Part shown: positions 19,074 through 27,214 of the stretch, in pieces
Position numbering within the stretch: the first letter of the stretch is position 1
How the letters are laid out: the number at the start of each line of letters is the position of its first letter
Assembly (NCBI RefSeq): GCF_001884045.1
Contig: NZ_MACF01000041.1
Coordinates: 62,001-126,000, forward strand
Direction of reading: 5' to 3'
Source of the DNA: Bacillus mobilis
GTDB taxonomy: Bacteria > Bacillota > Bacilli > Bacillales > Bacillaceae_G
Length of the DNA: 64,000 bases
Position numbers and translations under genes: made by a program
The notes under the pieces: generated by a model
The model's database searches: none
What the model was told of the DNA's origin: nothing
Seen by the model: the letters and a program-made list of their open reading frames with translations, nothing else

Positions 19074-20691
19074 AAAAGATATTAAATACAGAGTTTAATT
19101 GAAGTAAGCTAATAATCGCTAAGAAGATTAAACTGTATTTCATTGCTGTTTTAAATAGGGCAGATTCTTTACCAACTAGTCCAACTGCTGCACAAGCAAC
19201 TGCTACAGATTGTGGTGAAACCATTTTTGCCATTGTACCACCTACTACGTTTAATGCAACAAGTGTAGAAGGAACGATGTTTAATTGATCTGCAGTTACT
19301 GCTTGAAGAGGTGCGAATAATGAACCACTTGATACTACTGATCCTGTAATGAATACGCCAATCCATCCTAAGATTGGAGAAAGAACAGGGAATGCATTAC
19401 CAGTAGAAGAGAATGCAAGTCCAAGTGTAGATGACATACCAGAGTAGTTCTCTACGTAAGCTAAAGCGATAACGCTACAGATTGTATATACTGGAGCTTT
19501 TAGTTCTTTCATTGTTTCCACTACTAATTCTTTAACCATTTTACCTTTTACGCGGTACACGATAAGTGAAACGATAATTGCTAATACGATTGCAGTAGTT
19601 GTAGATGAGAATACATCAAATTTGAAAACAGCTGCGAAAGGTGTATCAGCTTTTGTAATAGGTGTAGTTTTCATAACAGCATTATGAAGACCAGGGAATT
19701 GAATGTTAAATACTAAGTTTGCTAGTACGCCATCCGGAGCAAATAAAGCTTTAATTGGTTTTAAATTAAAGATTGTTACGAATGCAGTTAAGAATACGAA
19801 TGGAGACCAAGCATATAAAATTTGATTGAATGTATGAGATACTTTTTCTTCTTGTTTTTCTTCTTTAGTAGAAGATTTTGGCTGCCAAACACGTAAGAAT
19901 AATGCAAGAGAGATCATACTTACAACGGCTGCGAAAATATTAGTAAGTTCTGCACCTAAGAAGTAAGTTACAAGGAACTGAGTAACCGCGAAAGAAACAC
20001 CACTTACAAGAATACCTTGCCAAGTTTCTTTAATACCTTTAATTCCATCAACCATTGATACAAGTAAGAAAGGTAAAACAATACTAATGAAAGGTAAAAT
20101 AAGAACAGTTTGACGACCGATAGTTAATGCATCTAGTTCAGTTAATTGTGCTGGTACTGTAACTGGGATACCCATAGCACCCATAGCACCACCAGCGATG
20201 TTTGCTACTAAACAAATACCTGCTGCTTTTAATGGATTAAAGCCCATACCTACTAGTAATGCAGCTGTAATAGCAACTGGAACCCCTAGACCAGCTGCGC
20301 CTTCTAAGAAAGCACCGAAAGAATAAGCGATTAATAATACTTGTAAACGTTGGTCATTTGTAATGCTTGAAATACTATCACGAATGACATTGAATTGCTC
20401 TGTTTTAACAGTTAATTTGTAAAGGAAAATTGCTGCAATAACGATAGTACAAATTGGATAAAATCCAGATAAAACACCGAATCCGGCAGATGCTACAGCT
20501 ACAGTTGCTGGCATTTTATAAACGAATATAGCAAGAATAATAGCGACAATCACACTGTAAAGGCCAGCCATGTAACTTTTCATTTTCAGTCCCATTAAAC
20601 AAATGATGAAGCAGAAAATTGGAAGTGCTGCGATTAGTGCAGATAACCAAATATTGTTTAATGGGTCATAAATTTGTGTCCAAGTACTCAT
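19072..20691 (-). CDS. lctP: L-lactate permease (LctP family)
   Basis: 539-residue polytopic transporter, 12 or more hydrophobic segments, usual size for LctP/LldP lactate:H+ symporters. Recognisable family stretches are FGAFLEGAAGLGVPVAITAALLVGMGFNP (about 125-153) and the C-terminal SPILGWIGVFITGSVVSSGSLFAPLQ region. ATG 20691. It is transcribed from a clear sigma-A promoter whose start region carries two Rex-like operators, linking lactate exchange to the NADH/NAD+ ratio (inference from known Rex control of lctP in B. subtilis). No ldh gene is adjacent here, unlike B. subtilis ldh-lctP. Confidence 0.92.
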   Translation of the reverse strand: MSTWTQIYDPLNNIWLSALIAALPIFCFIICLMGLKMKSYMAGLYSVIVAIILAIFVYKMPATVAVASAGFGVLSGFYPICTIVIAAIFLYKLTVKTEQFNVIRDSISSITNDQRLQVLLIAYSFGAFLEGAAGLGVPVAITAALLVGMGFNPLKAAGICLVANIAGGAMGAMGIPVTVPAQLTELDALTIGRQTVLILPFISIVLPFLLVSMVDGIKGIKETWQGILVSGVSFAVTQFLVTYFLGAELTNIFAAVVSMISLALFLRVWQPKSSTKEEKQEEKVSHTFNQILYAWSPFVFLTAFVTIFNLKPIKALFAPDGVLANLVFNIQFPGLHNAVMKTTPITKADTPFAAVFKFDVFSSTTTAIVLAIIVSLIVYRVKGKMVKELVVETMKELKAPVYTICSVIALAYVENYSGMSSTLGLAFSSTGNAFPVLSPILGWIGVFITGSVVSSGSLFAPLQAVTADQLNIVPSTLVALNVVGGTMAKMVSPQSVAVACAAVGLVGKESALFKTAMKYSLIFLAIISLLQLNSVFNIF

Positions 20692-20716
20692 AATAATGAC
20701 AACTCCTATCTATTTT

Positions 20717-20734
20717 ATGTGAAGAAATTCACAT
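20717..20734. promoter_or_regulatory. Rex-like operator, promoter-distal
   Basis: ATGTGAAGAAATTCACAT, a perfect palindrome of the TTGTGAA-N4-TTCACAA type with only the outermost base changed. About +31 to +48 relative to the inferred start site. Confidence 0.7.
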
Positions 20735-20737
20735 TAT

Positions 20738-20755
20738 TTGTGAAACAATTCACAA
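20738..20755. promoter_or_regulatory. Rex-like operator, promoter-proximal
   Basis: TTGTGAAACAATTCACAA is an exact match to the Gram-positive Rex consensus TTGTGAA-N4-TTCACAA. It also contains TGTGA-N6-TCACA, the Crp/Fnr-type core, but its place downstream of the -10 favours a repressor such as Rex. Confidence 0.82.
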
Positions 20756-20770
20756 TCAACTCACATGCTT

Positions 20771-20799
20771 AGTATATTCTCCTTCAACACTATTGTCAA
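20771..20799 (-). promoter_or_regulatory. Sigma-A promoter of lctP
   Basis: On the minus strand TTGACA (20799-20794), 17-bp spacer, TATACT (20776-20771). Confidence 0.8.
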
Positions 20800-20863
20800 C
20801 GTAAAAAAGTATAATTATTCCATAATAGTGTTAAAAGAAATACTTTGTTCATAAAGTAGACAA

Positions 20864-20897
20864 AAAGCACACTCGAATCTATTTGAGTGTGCTTTAT
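20864..20897. terminator. Hairpin upstream of lctP promoter
   Basis: AAAGCACACTC / GAGTGTGCTTT with a 10-nt loop; A-run before and T after. It could end transcripts entering from either side. Confidence 0.5.
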
Positions 20898-21396
20898 AAA
20901 GTAAAGCTTTATCCCGCATTCGCCAAAATTTGAAATAGGATTCATATTATCCACTAATAGCAGGATAAATTATTTGCATATTCTTTTCTTTGTTTCTATA
21001 TTATTGATCCTAAAGCTCTATGGTAGAGGCCGTCTTTGTATCGAATATGAAAGGATGGTGTAATTCTTAAGATTTGATAGGGAGCACAGACTGTCCCATT
21101 TGATCAAGTCAGAAAGGGACGGTAAATGCATTTAATAGGAAGTATTCCATCACAGTTCAAGCTATTGAACACTAATTAAAAGCAATAAGTTAATTTTTTT
21201 TGGTACGGTATCTTTTTTACTGAAAATTCCTTTTAGTGTAACAAAGAGGTTAAATATACTCCAACTACTTTACGAAAGGTTATCAATTATAGATGATATT
21301 TTACGATATTATTACTGCACGTTGCAGTGAGGTGAAAATATAACAAAAAGCCTGATAAAACAACGTTTACAAGCAAAGTATTTGGAGCCCGTTGTT

Positions 21397-21426
21397 TTGC
21401 TTTTTCGTTATATCATATAGTATAAT
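21397..21426 (+). promoter_or_regulatory. Promoter-like sequence before arsR-type gene
   Basis: TTGCTT, 18-bp spacer, TATAAT. It lies 160 bp upstream of the ArsR-family gene, with a hairpin (21432-21470) immediately downstream of the expected start. Confidence 0.45.
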
Positions 21427-21585
21427 ATTCAAAATCAGCAAGGATTATTTCCTGAGTTCTTTGCTGGTTAAGATGGAAAAAATTTTCGGCTTTATAAGTT
21501 GATAAAGTTATGTCGTAACAGGAAATATAAGAACAGATATATAAATAAATAAAAAGAAAATAAAAACGAAAATGAGGGGAACTTT

Positions 21586-21873
21586 ATGAGCCAAAATCAA
21601 TTCGAATGTCGTATTTCAGAAGAAGATGTACAAATGTTAAGAGCGTTAGCGCATCCGTTACGTTTACGCCTAGTAATGGAACTAATGCAACGTGGAACTT
21701 GTAATGTAACACAATTACAGGAAGTGCTAGAAATTCCACAATCAACGGTTTCGCAACATTTAACGAAATTAAAACAAAATAAAGTAGTGCGCTTTGAAAG
21801 ACGAGGACTAGAAGTGTATTATCAAATTCATAATGATAAAGTAAGTGAAGTTGTAAAAACATTATTTTCTTAA
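21586..21873 (+). CDS. ArsR-family transcriptional regulator (PagR-like)
   Basis: 95-residue winged-helix repressor. The middle reads LRALAHPLRLRLVMEL, then the recognition helix region LEIPQSTVSQHLTKLKQ and the wing RFERRGLEVYYQIHN. It lacks the CxC alpha3 motif and the His-rich alpha5 site of metal sensors (only C8 and C39 are present). The pattern AHPxRL...PQSTVSQHL...GLEIYYxI is close to B. anthracis PagR as I remember it, so a redox- or growth-phase-linked regulator is more likely than a metal sensor. The regulated gene is unknown; neighbours are the lactate permease and sspH. Confidence 0.8.
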   Translation: MSQNQFECRISEEDVQMLRALAHPLRLRLVMELMQRGTCNVTQLQEVLEIPQSTVSQHLTKLKQNKVVRFERRGLEVYYQIHNDKVSEVVKTLFS

Positions 21874-21889
21874 AATTTGAATATTATGG

Positions 21890-21922
21890 AAAAAGACGTG
21901 AGGGATATACGTCTTTTTTTAT
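21890..21922 (+). terminator. Terminator of the ArsR-family gene
   Basis: AAAAAGACGT / ACGTCTTTTT stem followed by a T-run. Confidence 0.85.
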
Positions 21923-22064
21923 TTGTCAGAAAGGTAATAGGAAAGAAAATGTTAGCATGTAAGGAAGAAAAGGATATCAATTAACATGTTGCTATATGGA
22001 ATATATTCTAAAGGGGAAAGAAAAGATAGAAAGGAGTGTAGTAAGTAAAAGGAGGAATAGTAGT

Positions 22065-22244
22065 ATGGATGTAAAACGTGTGAAACAAATTTTATCTTCT
22101 TCAAGTAGAATTGACGTTACATATGAGGGTGTCCCAGTATGGATTGAGAGCTGTGACGAGCAGAGTGGAGTTGCTCAAGTGTATGATGTATCTAATCCTG
22201 GAGAAAGCGTTCACGTGAACGTGACGGCTTTAGAGGAGAAGTAA
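22065..22244 (+). CDS. sspH: H-type small acid-soluble spore protein
   Basis: 59 residues from ATG 22065, selected by the SD AAAGGAGGAATAG just upstream; an in-frame extension to 21996 has no SD. The pattern [13 protein letters not shown]...[12 protein letters not shown]...NPGESVHV matches minor SASPs of the SspH family (typically about 59 residues; B. subtilis SspH has the same start and V-T-Y-x-G-V-P core). Such proteins are made in the forespore and stored in the spore core. A sigma-G promoter is expected but was not confidently placed. Confidence 0.85.
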
Positions 22245-22249
22245 TAGAA

Positions 22250-22282
22250 AAGACGCTTCTAGTATCTAGAAGCGTCTTCTTA
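22250..22282. terminator. Bidirectional terminator, sspH / dtpT
   Basis: AAGACGCTTCTAG / CTAGAAGCGTCTT perfect stem, loop TAT, between convergent genes. Confidence 0.88.
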
Positions 22283-22283
22283 T

Positions 22284-23633
22284 TTATTCCATCATATGTG
22301 CAATTTTCTTAGAGAACATAAGAAGTACTAATCCGAGTACGATTACGATAACACCGATGCTTGCGAATACTTCTAAATATCCTAAAGATTGAGTGAAAGC
22401 AGCCAATTGTCCTGCTAATAAGTTTGCGAAGCCAGTACCAGCTAACCATACACCCATTAATAATGATGCTAATTTAACAGGAGCGATTGCACTTACCATA
22501 GATAATCCGATTGGTGACAAGAATAATTCACCGATTGTATGGAACATGTAAGTGAATACAATGAATAGTAAGTTTGCTTTCATTGCGATATTACCTTCAT
22601 CGCTACCAGTTTTTAATACAGCTAAAGTTAAAACTAGGTACCCAATCCCTAGCAAGATCATACCAAATGCCATTTTTGTTGGGATTTTTAAGTCACCATT
22701 TTTCGTTTTTGAAAGTTTAATCCATAATGCAGAAACCGGTAATGCTAGTAAGATAATGAATAGTGGGTTTACAGATTGGAACCAAGGTGTTGGAATTGTA
22801 AATCCACCAATTGTACGATCCACGAACTTATCTGTGTAAAGTGTTAAAGAACTACCAGCTTGTTCAAATCCTGCCCAGAAGAATACAACGAAACAAGTTA
22901 AAATTAAAATTGCAGTAGTACGTTTTTTCTCTTGTGTTGTTAAAGGCTTTTTCTCAATTGCTTTTGCATTTTTTTCTTTAGATTTTTTACCGACAACAGT
23001 TGTTCCGATAGATCCTAAGTAACGAGGTGCTAAGAAATTAAAAGCAAGCTGTCCAATAATCATACCGATACAAGCTGTTAAGAAACCGTATCTATAATCT
23101 GCGAAGTAACCGCAAATGAATGGAGCAATAAGAGCCCCTAAGTTAATTCCCATGTAGAAGATAGTGAAGGCACTATCACGACGAGAATCGTTTTCGCTAT
23201 ATAATTGACCTAATAAAGTCGAAATATTTGGTTTGAAGAATCCGTTACCAATAACTAATAATCCTAATCCTAAAAATAGTCCAGTTTTAGTGTTCATTGA
23301 AAATAGTACAAAGTTACCAATTGCCATAATGATACCACCAATAGTAATGGCATGGCGCTTCGTAATGAAATGGTCAGTTAACCAACCACCGATAATTGGT
23401 GTGAAGTATACTAACATTGTGAAAATACCGTAAATTTGAACTGCAACTGCTTTATCAAATCCTAAACCGCCGCTTACTAAGCTCGTTGTTAAATAAAGAA
23501 CTAATAAGCCACGCATTCCGTAATAACTAAATCTTTCCCATGCCTCTGTAAAGAACAACAAATATAATCCTGGTGGATGTTTTTTTGGTGATTGTTGCTC
23601 TCCAGCTTTGTCTAATTTTAAAGCTGCATCCAT
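22284..23633 (-). CDS. dtpT: POT-family di/tripeptide:H+ symporter
   Basis: 449-residue polytopic transporter of the proton-dependent oligopeptide family. Signature segments: ERFSYYGMRGLLVLYLT (about 33-49, containing the ExxERFxYY motif) and the FYMGINLGALIAPFICGYFADYRYGF block (about 154-179, the second POT signature). It imports di- and tripeptides into the cell, fitting the peptide supply from NprA protease. ATG 23633 follows SD AGGGGGAAAC. A weak CodY-like sequence lies 212 bp upstream. Confidence 0.9.
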   Translation of the reverse strand: MDAALKLDKAGEQQSPKKHPPGLYLLFFTEAWERFSYYGMRGLLVLYLTTSLVSGGLGFDKAVAVQIYGIFTMLVYFTPIIGGWLTDHFITKRHAITIGGIIMAIGNFVLFSMNTKTGLFLGLGLLVIGNGFFKPNISTLLGQLYSENDSRRDSAFTIFYMGINLGALIAPFICGYFADYRYGFLTACIGMIIGQLAFNFLAPRYLGSIGTTVVGKKSKEKNAKAIEKKPLTTQEKKRTTAILILTCFVVFFWAGFEQAGSSLTLYTDKFVDRTIGGFTIPTPWFQSVNPLFIILLALPVSALWIKLSKTKNGDLKIPTKMAFGMILLGIGYLVLTLAVLKTGSDEGNIAMKANLLFIVFTYMFHTIGELFLSPIGLSMVSAIAPVKLASLLMGVWLAGTGFANLLAGQLAAFTQSLGYLEVFASIGVIVIVLGLVLLMFSKKIAHMME

Positions 23634-23977
23634 GTTTGTTTCCCCCTAATCCTGTATAACGGATATTTATGTAATCATTTTAATTTACAAAATATTTAGA
23701 AGTCAATAGAATTATATGGAAATAGAAAGAAAATTCCTAAAAAAATTCTATTTTTCTTCAACCGTTACTGTATTTTGCCCTGAAAACGAGATGATAAGCG
23801 TTTTCAAATGTAATAATTGAATTCTAAAAGAAAATAAAATAGTGATTAATCAGAAAATTTAGATTAAAATATTTATTCTGATATAGAGAAAATATATTCT
23901 ATTTACTTTTATAATATAACATATTGGGAATAAAAATACAAAATGAAATAATGTGACATTTAAGTGAATCGAAAAAT
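23634..23977. other. Intergenic region upstream of dtpT
   Basis: Very AT-rich. It contains ATTAATCAGAAAATT (23845-23859), 12 of 15 to the CodY consensus AATTTTCWGAAAATT, and TTGAAAACGCTTA (minus strand, about 23793-23806), a partial cre match with two mismatches. No gene seen. Confidence 0.4.
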
Positions 23978-24005
23978 AACCAGCTCCATAGAAGGGGAGC
24001 TGGTT
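23978..24005 (-). terminator. Terminator of the siderophore-binding protein gene
   Basis: AACCAGCTCC / GGAGCTGGTT stem; read on the minus strand it is followed by ATTTTT. Confidence 0.82.
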
Positions 24006-24014
24006 AGAAAAATA

Positions 24015-24980
24015 TTATTTAACGAAGCGTTTTTCGATATCATCTAATAGTAGGTTAGCGGCCATTACACCACCAGCTGTATTCCAAATAACATCGTCAA
24101 CTTTGTATGCTTTACCATTCTTCACTGCATTTAAATTTTTAAATAGAGGATCATTTATATATTCTTTTTCTAATTCAGAACCTTTTTTCTCGTTGCCTTT
24201 ATCGAATGTGAAGTAGAATAATACATCGCCATCCATTGCAGAAATACGTTCTTTAGATACGTTACGCTCTGCGAAGTCCTCTTTATTTTGATCACCAGGA
24301 CGTTTAAATCCAAGTTCTTTTAAAATAACACCAGAGAATGTATCACCGTGATAAATACGAACATCACCAGGCATGAAGCGAACCATAGAGATTTCTTGAT
24401 TTACTTTATCGCCTAGTTTAGCTTTTAATTCTTTCATACTTTTATCGTAATCAGCTAAAATCTTTTGACCTTCTTTTTCTTTACTTAATGCTTTTGCATA
24501 AAATTTGAAGTTATCTTTCCATTCACCACGTAGCGTTTCAGAGAACACAGTAGGTGCAATTGCTGTTAGTTGCTCGTACACTTTTTCGTGACGCATTTTG
24601 TTACCGATAATTAAGTCTGGTTTTAAAGATGCGATTGTTTCCACGTTCACTTGTCCTTCATCACCAACAACTTTTACATCTTTCATTTTATCTTTAATAT
24701 GTGGATACCATGGATCACCAGTCCAAGATTTTACAGCCCCAATTGGTTTCACACCTAGTTCAAGTAAAGCTTCAGTTCCTTCATTTGTTAAAATAACTAC
24801 ACGTTTTGGATTAGCAGGAACTTCTGTTTTACCCATTGCGTGTTCCACCGTAATCATTTCTTTTTTCGTATCTTCTTTTGTTTCCTCTTTCGTATTTGAT
24901 TTTCCACAAGCACTTAAAAGGAATGAAAAGGCTAGTAAAAATACAAATACTGTAAACGATTTCTTTCGTGTTAAATTCAT
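24015..24980 (-). CDS. yfiY: Siderophore-binding lipoprotein of an iron ABC transporter (YfiY-like)
   Basis: 321 residues, lipobox LSAC with Cys25, then a charged linker and a class III periplasmic-binding-type fold (TroA/FhuD). The text HAMGKTEVPANPKRVVILTNEGTEALLELG begins the N-lobe; GDTFSGVILKELG and the C-terminal VIWNTAGGVMAANLLLDDI close the C-lobe. Sequence and the divergent gene order binding protein / permease-permease match B. subtilis yfiY / yfiZ-yfhA, which import the hydroxamates schizokinen and arthrobactin. Another B. cereus group receptor of this type binds ferric citrate or petrobactin, so substrate is not certain. Fur-like boxes lie in the 160-bp divergent promoter region. 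Confidence 0.85.
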   Translation of the reverse strand: MNLTRKKSFTVFVFLLAFSFLLSACGKSNTKEETKEDTKKEMITVEHAMGKTEVPANPKRVVILTNEGTEALLELGVKPIGAVKSWTGDPWYPHIKDKMKDVKVVGDEGQVNVETIASLKPDLIIGNKMRHEKVYEQLTAIAPTVFSETLRGEWKDNFKFYAKALSKEKEGQKILADYDKSMKELKAKLGDKVNQEISMVRFMPGDVRIYHGDTFSGVILKELGFKRPGDQNKEDFAERNVSKERISAMDGDVLFYFTFDKGNEKKGSELEKEYINDPLFKNLNAVKNGKAYKVDDVIWNTAGGVMAANLLLDDIEKRFVK

Positions 24981-25023
24981 TATGTACCCCCTACATACTG
25001 AGAAGTTTTTTCAATAGCAAGCA

Positions 25024-25069
25024 TGATAATAATACTTCATGGTCCAATTGTCAATGAAAATAATTCTCA
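25024..25069. promoter_or_regulatory. Fur-like boxes in the divergent siderophore-uptake promoter
   Basis: TGAAAATAATTCTCA (25055-25069) matches 13 of 15 of the Fur 7-1-7 box TGATAATNATTATCA. A second partial box begins TGATAAT at 25024 and overlaps the -10 of the minus-strand promoter. Minus promoter: TTGACA (25054-25049), 17 bp, TATTAT (25031-25026). Plus promoter: TTGACA (25076-25081), 18 bp, TACACT (25100-25105). Iron repression of both directions is inferred. Confidence 0.68.
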
Positions 25070-25142
25070 ATATCGTTGACAATGAGAATTAAGTTGAAAT
25101 ACACTTACAACGTATCATTATACATTGAAGGGGAAACGCTGC

Positions 25143-26147
25143 ATGTTATTAAAAACAAATCAAGCAAAATGGATTGGATTATTTGTTGGAATCATTGCGG
25201 TTGTTATTTGTATTTGGGGAAGTATTATTTTCGGATATACAAATACGAGCTGGAAATTAGCGTTAGATGCTTTTTTTCATTTTAATGGTTCTAATGAACA
25301 TATTATTATTCAAAATGTGCGTCTACCAAGGGCATTAATTGCAGCTAGTGTCGGTGCTAGTTTAGCCATTGCAGGTTGTCTTATGCAAACTTTAACGAAG
25401 AATCCACTTGCCTCTCCAGATTTTATTGGATTAAATTCAGGTGCTGCGTTTTTCATAGTTGTAGCAATTGTTATTTTTTCCGTGACATCATTATCGGCTT
25501 TCACGTGGATTGCCTTTTTAGGGGCAGCAGTTGCAGCTGTACTTGTATTTGCGTCTAGTTCTTTAGGAAAAGAAGGGACAACGCCTCTTAAGCTAACATT
25601 AGCAGGGGTCGCAATTAGTGCGTTATTTTCATCATTAACACAAGGATTACTTGTGTTAAATGAAAAAGCGCTTGAAGAGGTATTATTTTGGCTTGCCGGA
25701 TCTGTGCAAGGAAGAAAGTTAGAAATTTTACAATCTGTATTCCCGTATTTATTAGTAGGCTGGATCGCATCTCTTATGATGGCAGGGAAAGTAAATACAT
25801 TAATGATGGGGGAAGACGTTGCAAAAGGACTTGGACAACGAACGATTTTAATGAAATCATTCGTACTACTTATTATTGTCCTGTTGTCTGGTGGTTCAGT
25901 TGCGGTCGCTGGTCCAATTGGATTTATTGGTATTGTTACTCCGCATTTTGCAAGATTTCTAGTTGGAGTAGATCATAGGTGGAGAGTACCGTATAGCGGG
26001 TTGTTAGGTGCAATACTATTAATCTTAGCTGATATAGCAGCAAGATATGTCATTATGCCACAAGAAGTACCAGTAGGGGTTATGACAGCATTTATCGGGG
26101 CCCCATTCTTTATTTATATTGCACGTAAGAGAGGGCTTAGCAAATGA
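25143..26147 (+). CDS. yfiZ: Iron-siderophore ABC permease, FecCD family (YfiZ-like)
   Basis: 334 residues from ATG 25143, preferred because GAAGGGGA is correctly spaced; an in-frame TTG at 25125 would extend the frame by six residues. About nine to ten transmembrane helices. Family marks: RLPRALIAASVGASLAIAGCLMQTLTKNPLASPDFIGLNSGA (near the start) and GPIGFIGIVTPHFARFLVG (the cytoplasmic coupling region). Forms a heterodimer with the next permease. It overlaps that gene by 4 bp (ATGA), so the two are translationally coupled. Confidence 0.9.
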   Translation: MLLKTNQAKWIGLFVGIIAVVICIWGSIIFGYTNTSWKLALDAFFHFNGSNEHIIIQNVRLPRALIAASVGASLAIAGCLMQTLTKNPLASPDFIGLNSGAAFFIVVAIVIFSVTSLSAFTWIAFLGAAVAAVLVFASSSLGKEGTTPLKLTLAGVAISALFSSLTQGLLVLNEKALEEVLFWLAGSVQGRKLEILQSVFPYLLVGWIASLMMAGKVNTLMMGEDVAKGLGQRTILMKSFVLLIIVLLSGGSVAVAGPIGFIGIVTPHFARFLVGVDHRWRVPYSGLLGAILLILADIAARYVIMPQEVPVGVMTAFIGAPFFIYIARKRGLSK

Positions 26148-27202
26148 AGAAGTATATTCCGTTTCGTATAGGAAAAGGCGGGCTCTCGTTTTTAATGTAT
26201 AAACGAGCTTGTCTCGTCTTATTCAGTTTACTAGTTGTTTTAATAGGTTTATTTTTTGCGAGTGCAGGTATGGGAGACATGAAAATTGCTCCTTATGATG
26301 TATGGCAAGCGATTACTGGAAATGGCGATGCGATGTCAAATATGGTTGTAAATAAGTTTCGTATGCCGCGTATTTTGATTGCTATCCTTGTAGGAATCGC
26401 ACTTGCTGTAGCAGGATGTATTTTACAAGGCCTCGTTCGAAATCCACTGGCTTCACCTGATATCATCGGGATTACAGGTGGTGCGAGTGTAGCAGTTGTA
26501 TTATTTTTAGCTCTATTTAGTGATAAAAATAATGCGCTAACTGTAAGCATTCATTATATGCCGTTAGCAGCCTTTGCTGGAGCTACAATTGTAGCGCTTT
26601 TTGTATATTTATTCGCATGGAGAAATGATGGATTATCACCGATTAGTCTTGTTTTAATTGGTGTTGGTTTTTGGGCATTGACGAAAGCAGCAACGACTTT
26701 GTTTATGTTGTTAGCGCCAATTTATCAAGCGAGCCAAGCGAATGTATGGATTACAGGTACTGTTTACGGTTCTTCATGGCAAAACGTTATGGTACTTGCG
26801 CCGTGGGTTCTCATTTTAACGATAATATCATTTATAGCTGCTAGACATTTAAATGCTCAGGAGCTAGGGGATGATATTGCGGTAGGACTTGGTGTTCCTT
26901 TAACGAAGTCACGCGTATTCATGTTATTACTGAGTACAGCTTTAATTGGTGGAGCAGTTGCTTTCGCCGGAGGAATTGGATTTGTCGGTTTAATGGCGCC
27001 TCATATTTCACGAAGACTAGTTGGTTCTTTATACGGTGCATTACTCCCTGTTGCGGCGATTGTTGGTGCAATTTTAGTACTTGCTGCAGATTTAATTGGG
27101 CGTACAGTTTTCACACCACTTGAAATTCCAGCAGGGGTATTTACATCAGCAATTGGTGCACCTTATTTTATTTATTTACTTTATAAAAGTCGGAACTCAT
27201 AA
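26144..27202 (+). CDS. yfhA: Iron-siderophore ABC permease, FecCD family (YfhA-like)
   Basis: 352 residues; a 20-residue basic N-terminal tail precedes the first helix. Same FecCD marks as its partner: RMPRILIAILVGIALAVAGCILQGLVRNPLASPDIIGITGGASV and FAGGIGFVGLMAPHISRRLVG. Second gene of the plus-strand uptake operon, with a 4-bp overlap upstream and the ATPase gene 12 bp downstream. The last Val/Phe-rich segment TPLEIPAGVFTSAIGAPYFIYLL is the conserved FecCD C-terminus. Confidence 0.9.
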   Translation: MKKYIPFRIGKGGLSFLMYKRACLVLFSLLVVLIGLFFASAGMGDMKIAPYDVWQAITGNGDAMSNMVVNKFRMPRILIAILVGIALAVAGCILQGLVRNPLASPDIIGITGGASVAVVLFLALFSDKNNALTVSIHYMPLAAFAGATIVALFVYLFAWRNDGLSPISLVLIGVGFWALTKAATTLFMLLAPIYQASQANVWITGTVYGSSWQNVMVLAPWVLILTIISFIAARHLNAQELGDDIAVGLGVPLTKSRVFMLLLSTALIGGAVAFAGGIGFVGLMAPHISRRLVGSLYGALLPVAAIVGAILVLAADLIGRTVFTPLEIPAGVFTSAIGAPYFIYLLYKSRNS

Positions 27203-27214
27203 AGGGAGATGAAT

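Larger units (their letters stand above)
20692..21585. other. 894-bp gene-free region
   Basis: Besides the lctP promoter and operators it contains several hairpins: 20864-20895 (AAAGCACACTC / GAGTGTGCTTT), 21314-21328 (ACTGCA-CGT-TGCAGT), 21344-21405 (AAAACAACG / CGTTGTTTT with flanking AAAAAGC / GCTTTTT) and 21432-21470 (CAGCAA / TTGCTG core). A promoter-like pair is TTGCTT (21397-21402), 18 bp, TATAAT (21421-21426). A TTTATCCCGC word at about 20908-20917 echoes the left end of the bcr-type repeats but the rest does not match. No open frame of convincing quality was found; decayed coding sequence or a small RNA is possible. Confidence 0.5.

Noticed and set aside
20908-20970. Third copy of the bcr-type repeat after lctP
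   Set aside because: Only the first ten bases (TTTATCCCGC) match; the AGTAAGACCCC and CACTGATTAA blocks are absent.
21000-21180. Transposase remnant in the gene-free region
   Set aside because: Frames are short and interrupted, and no transposase motif could be recognised.
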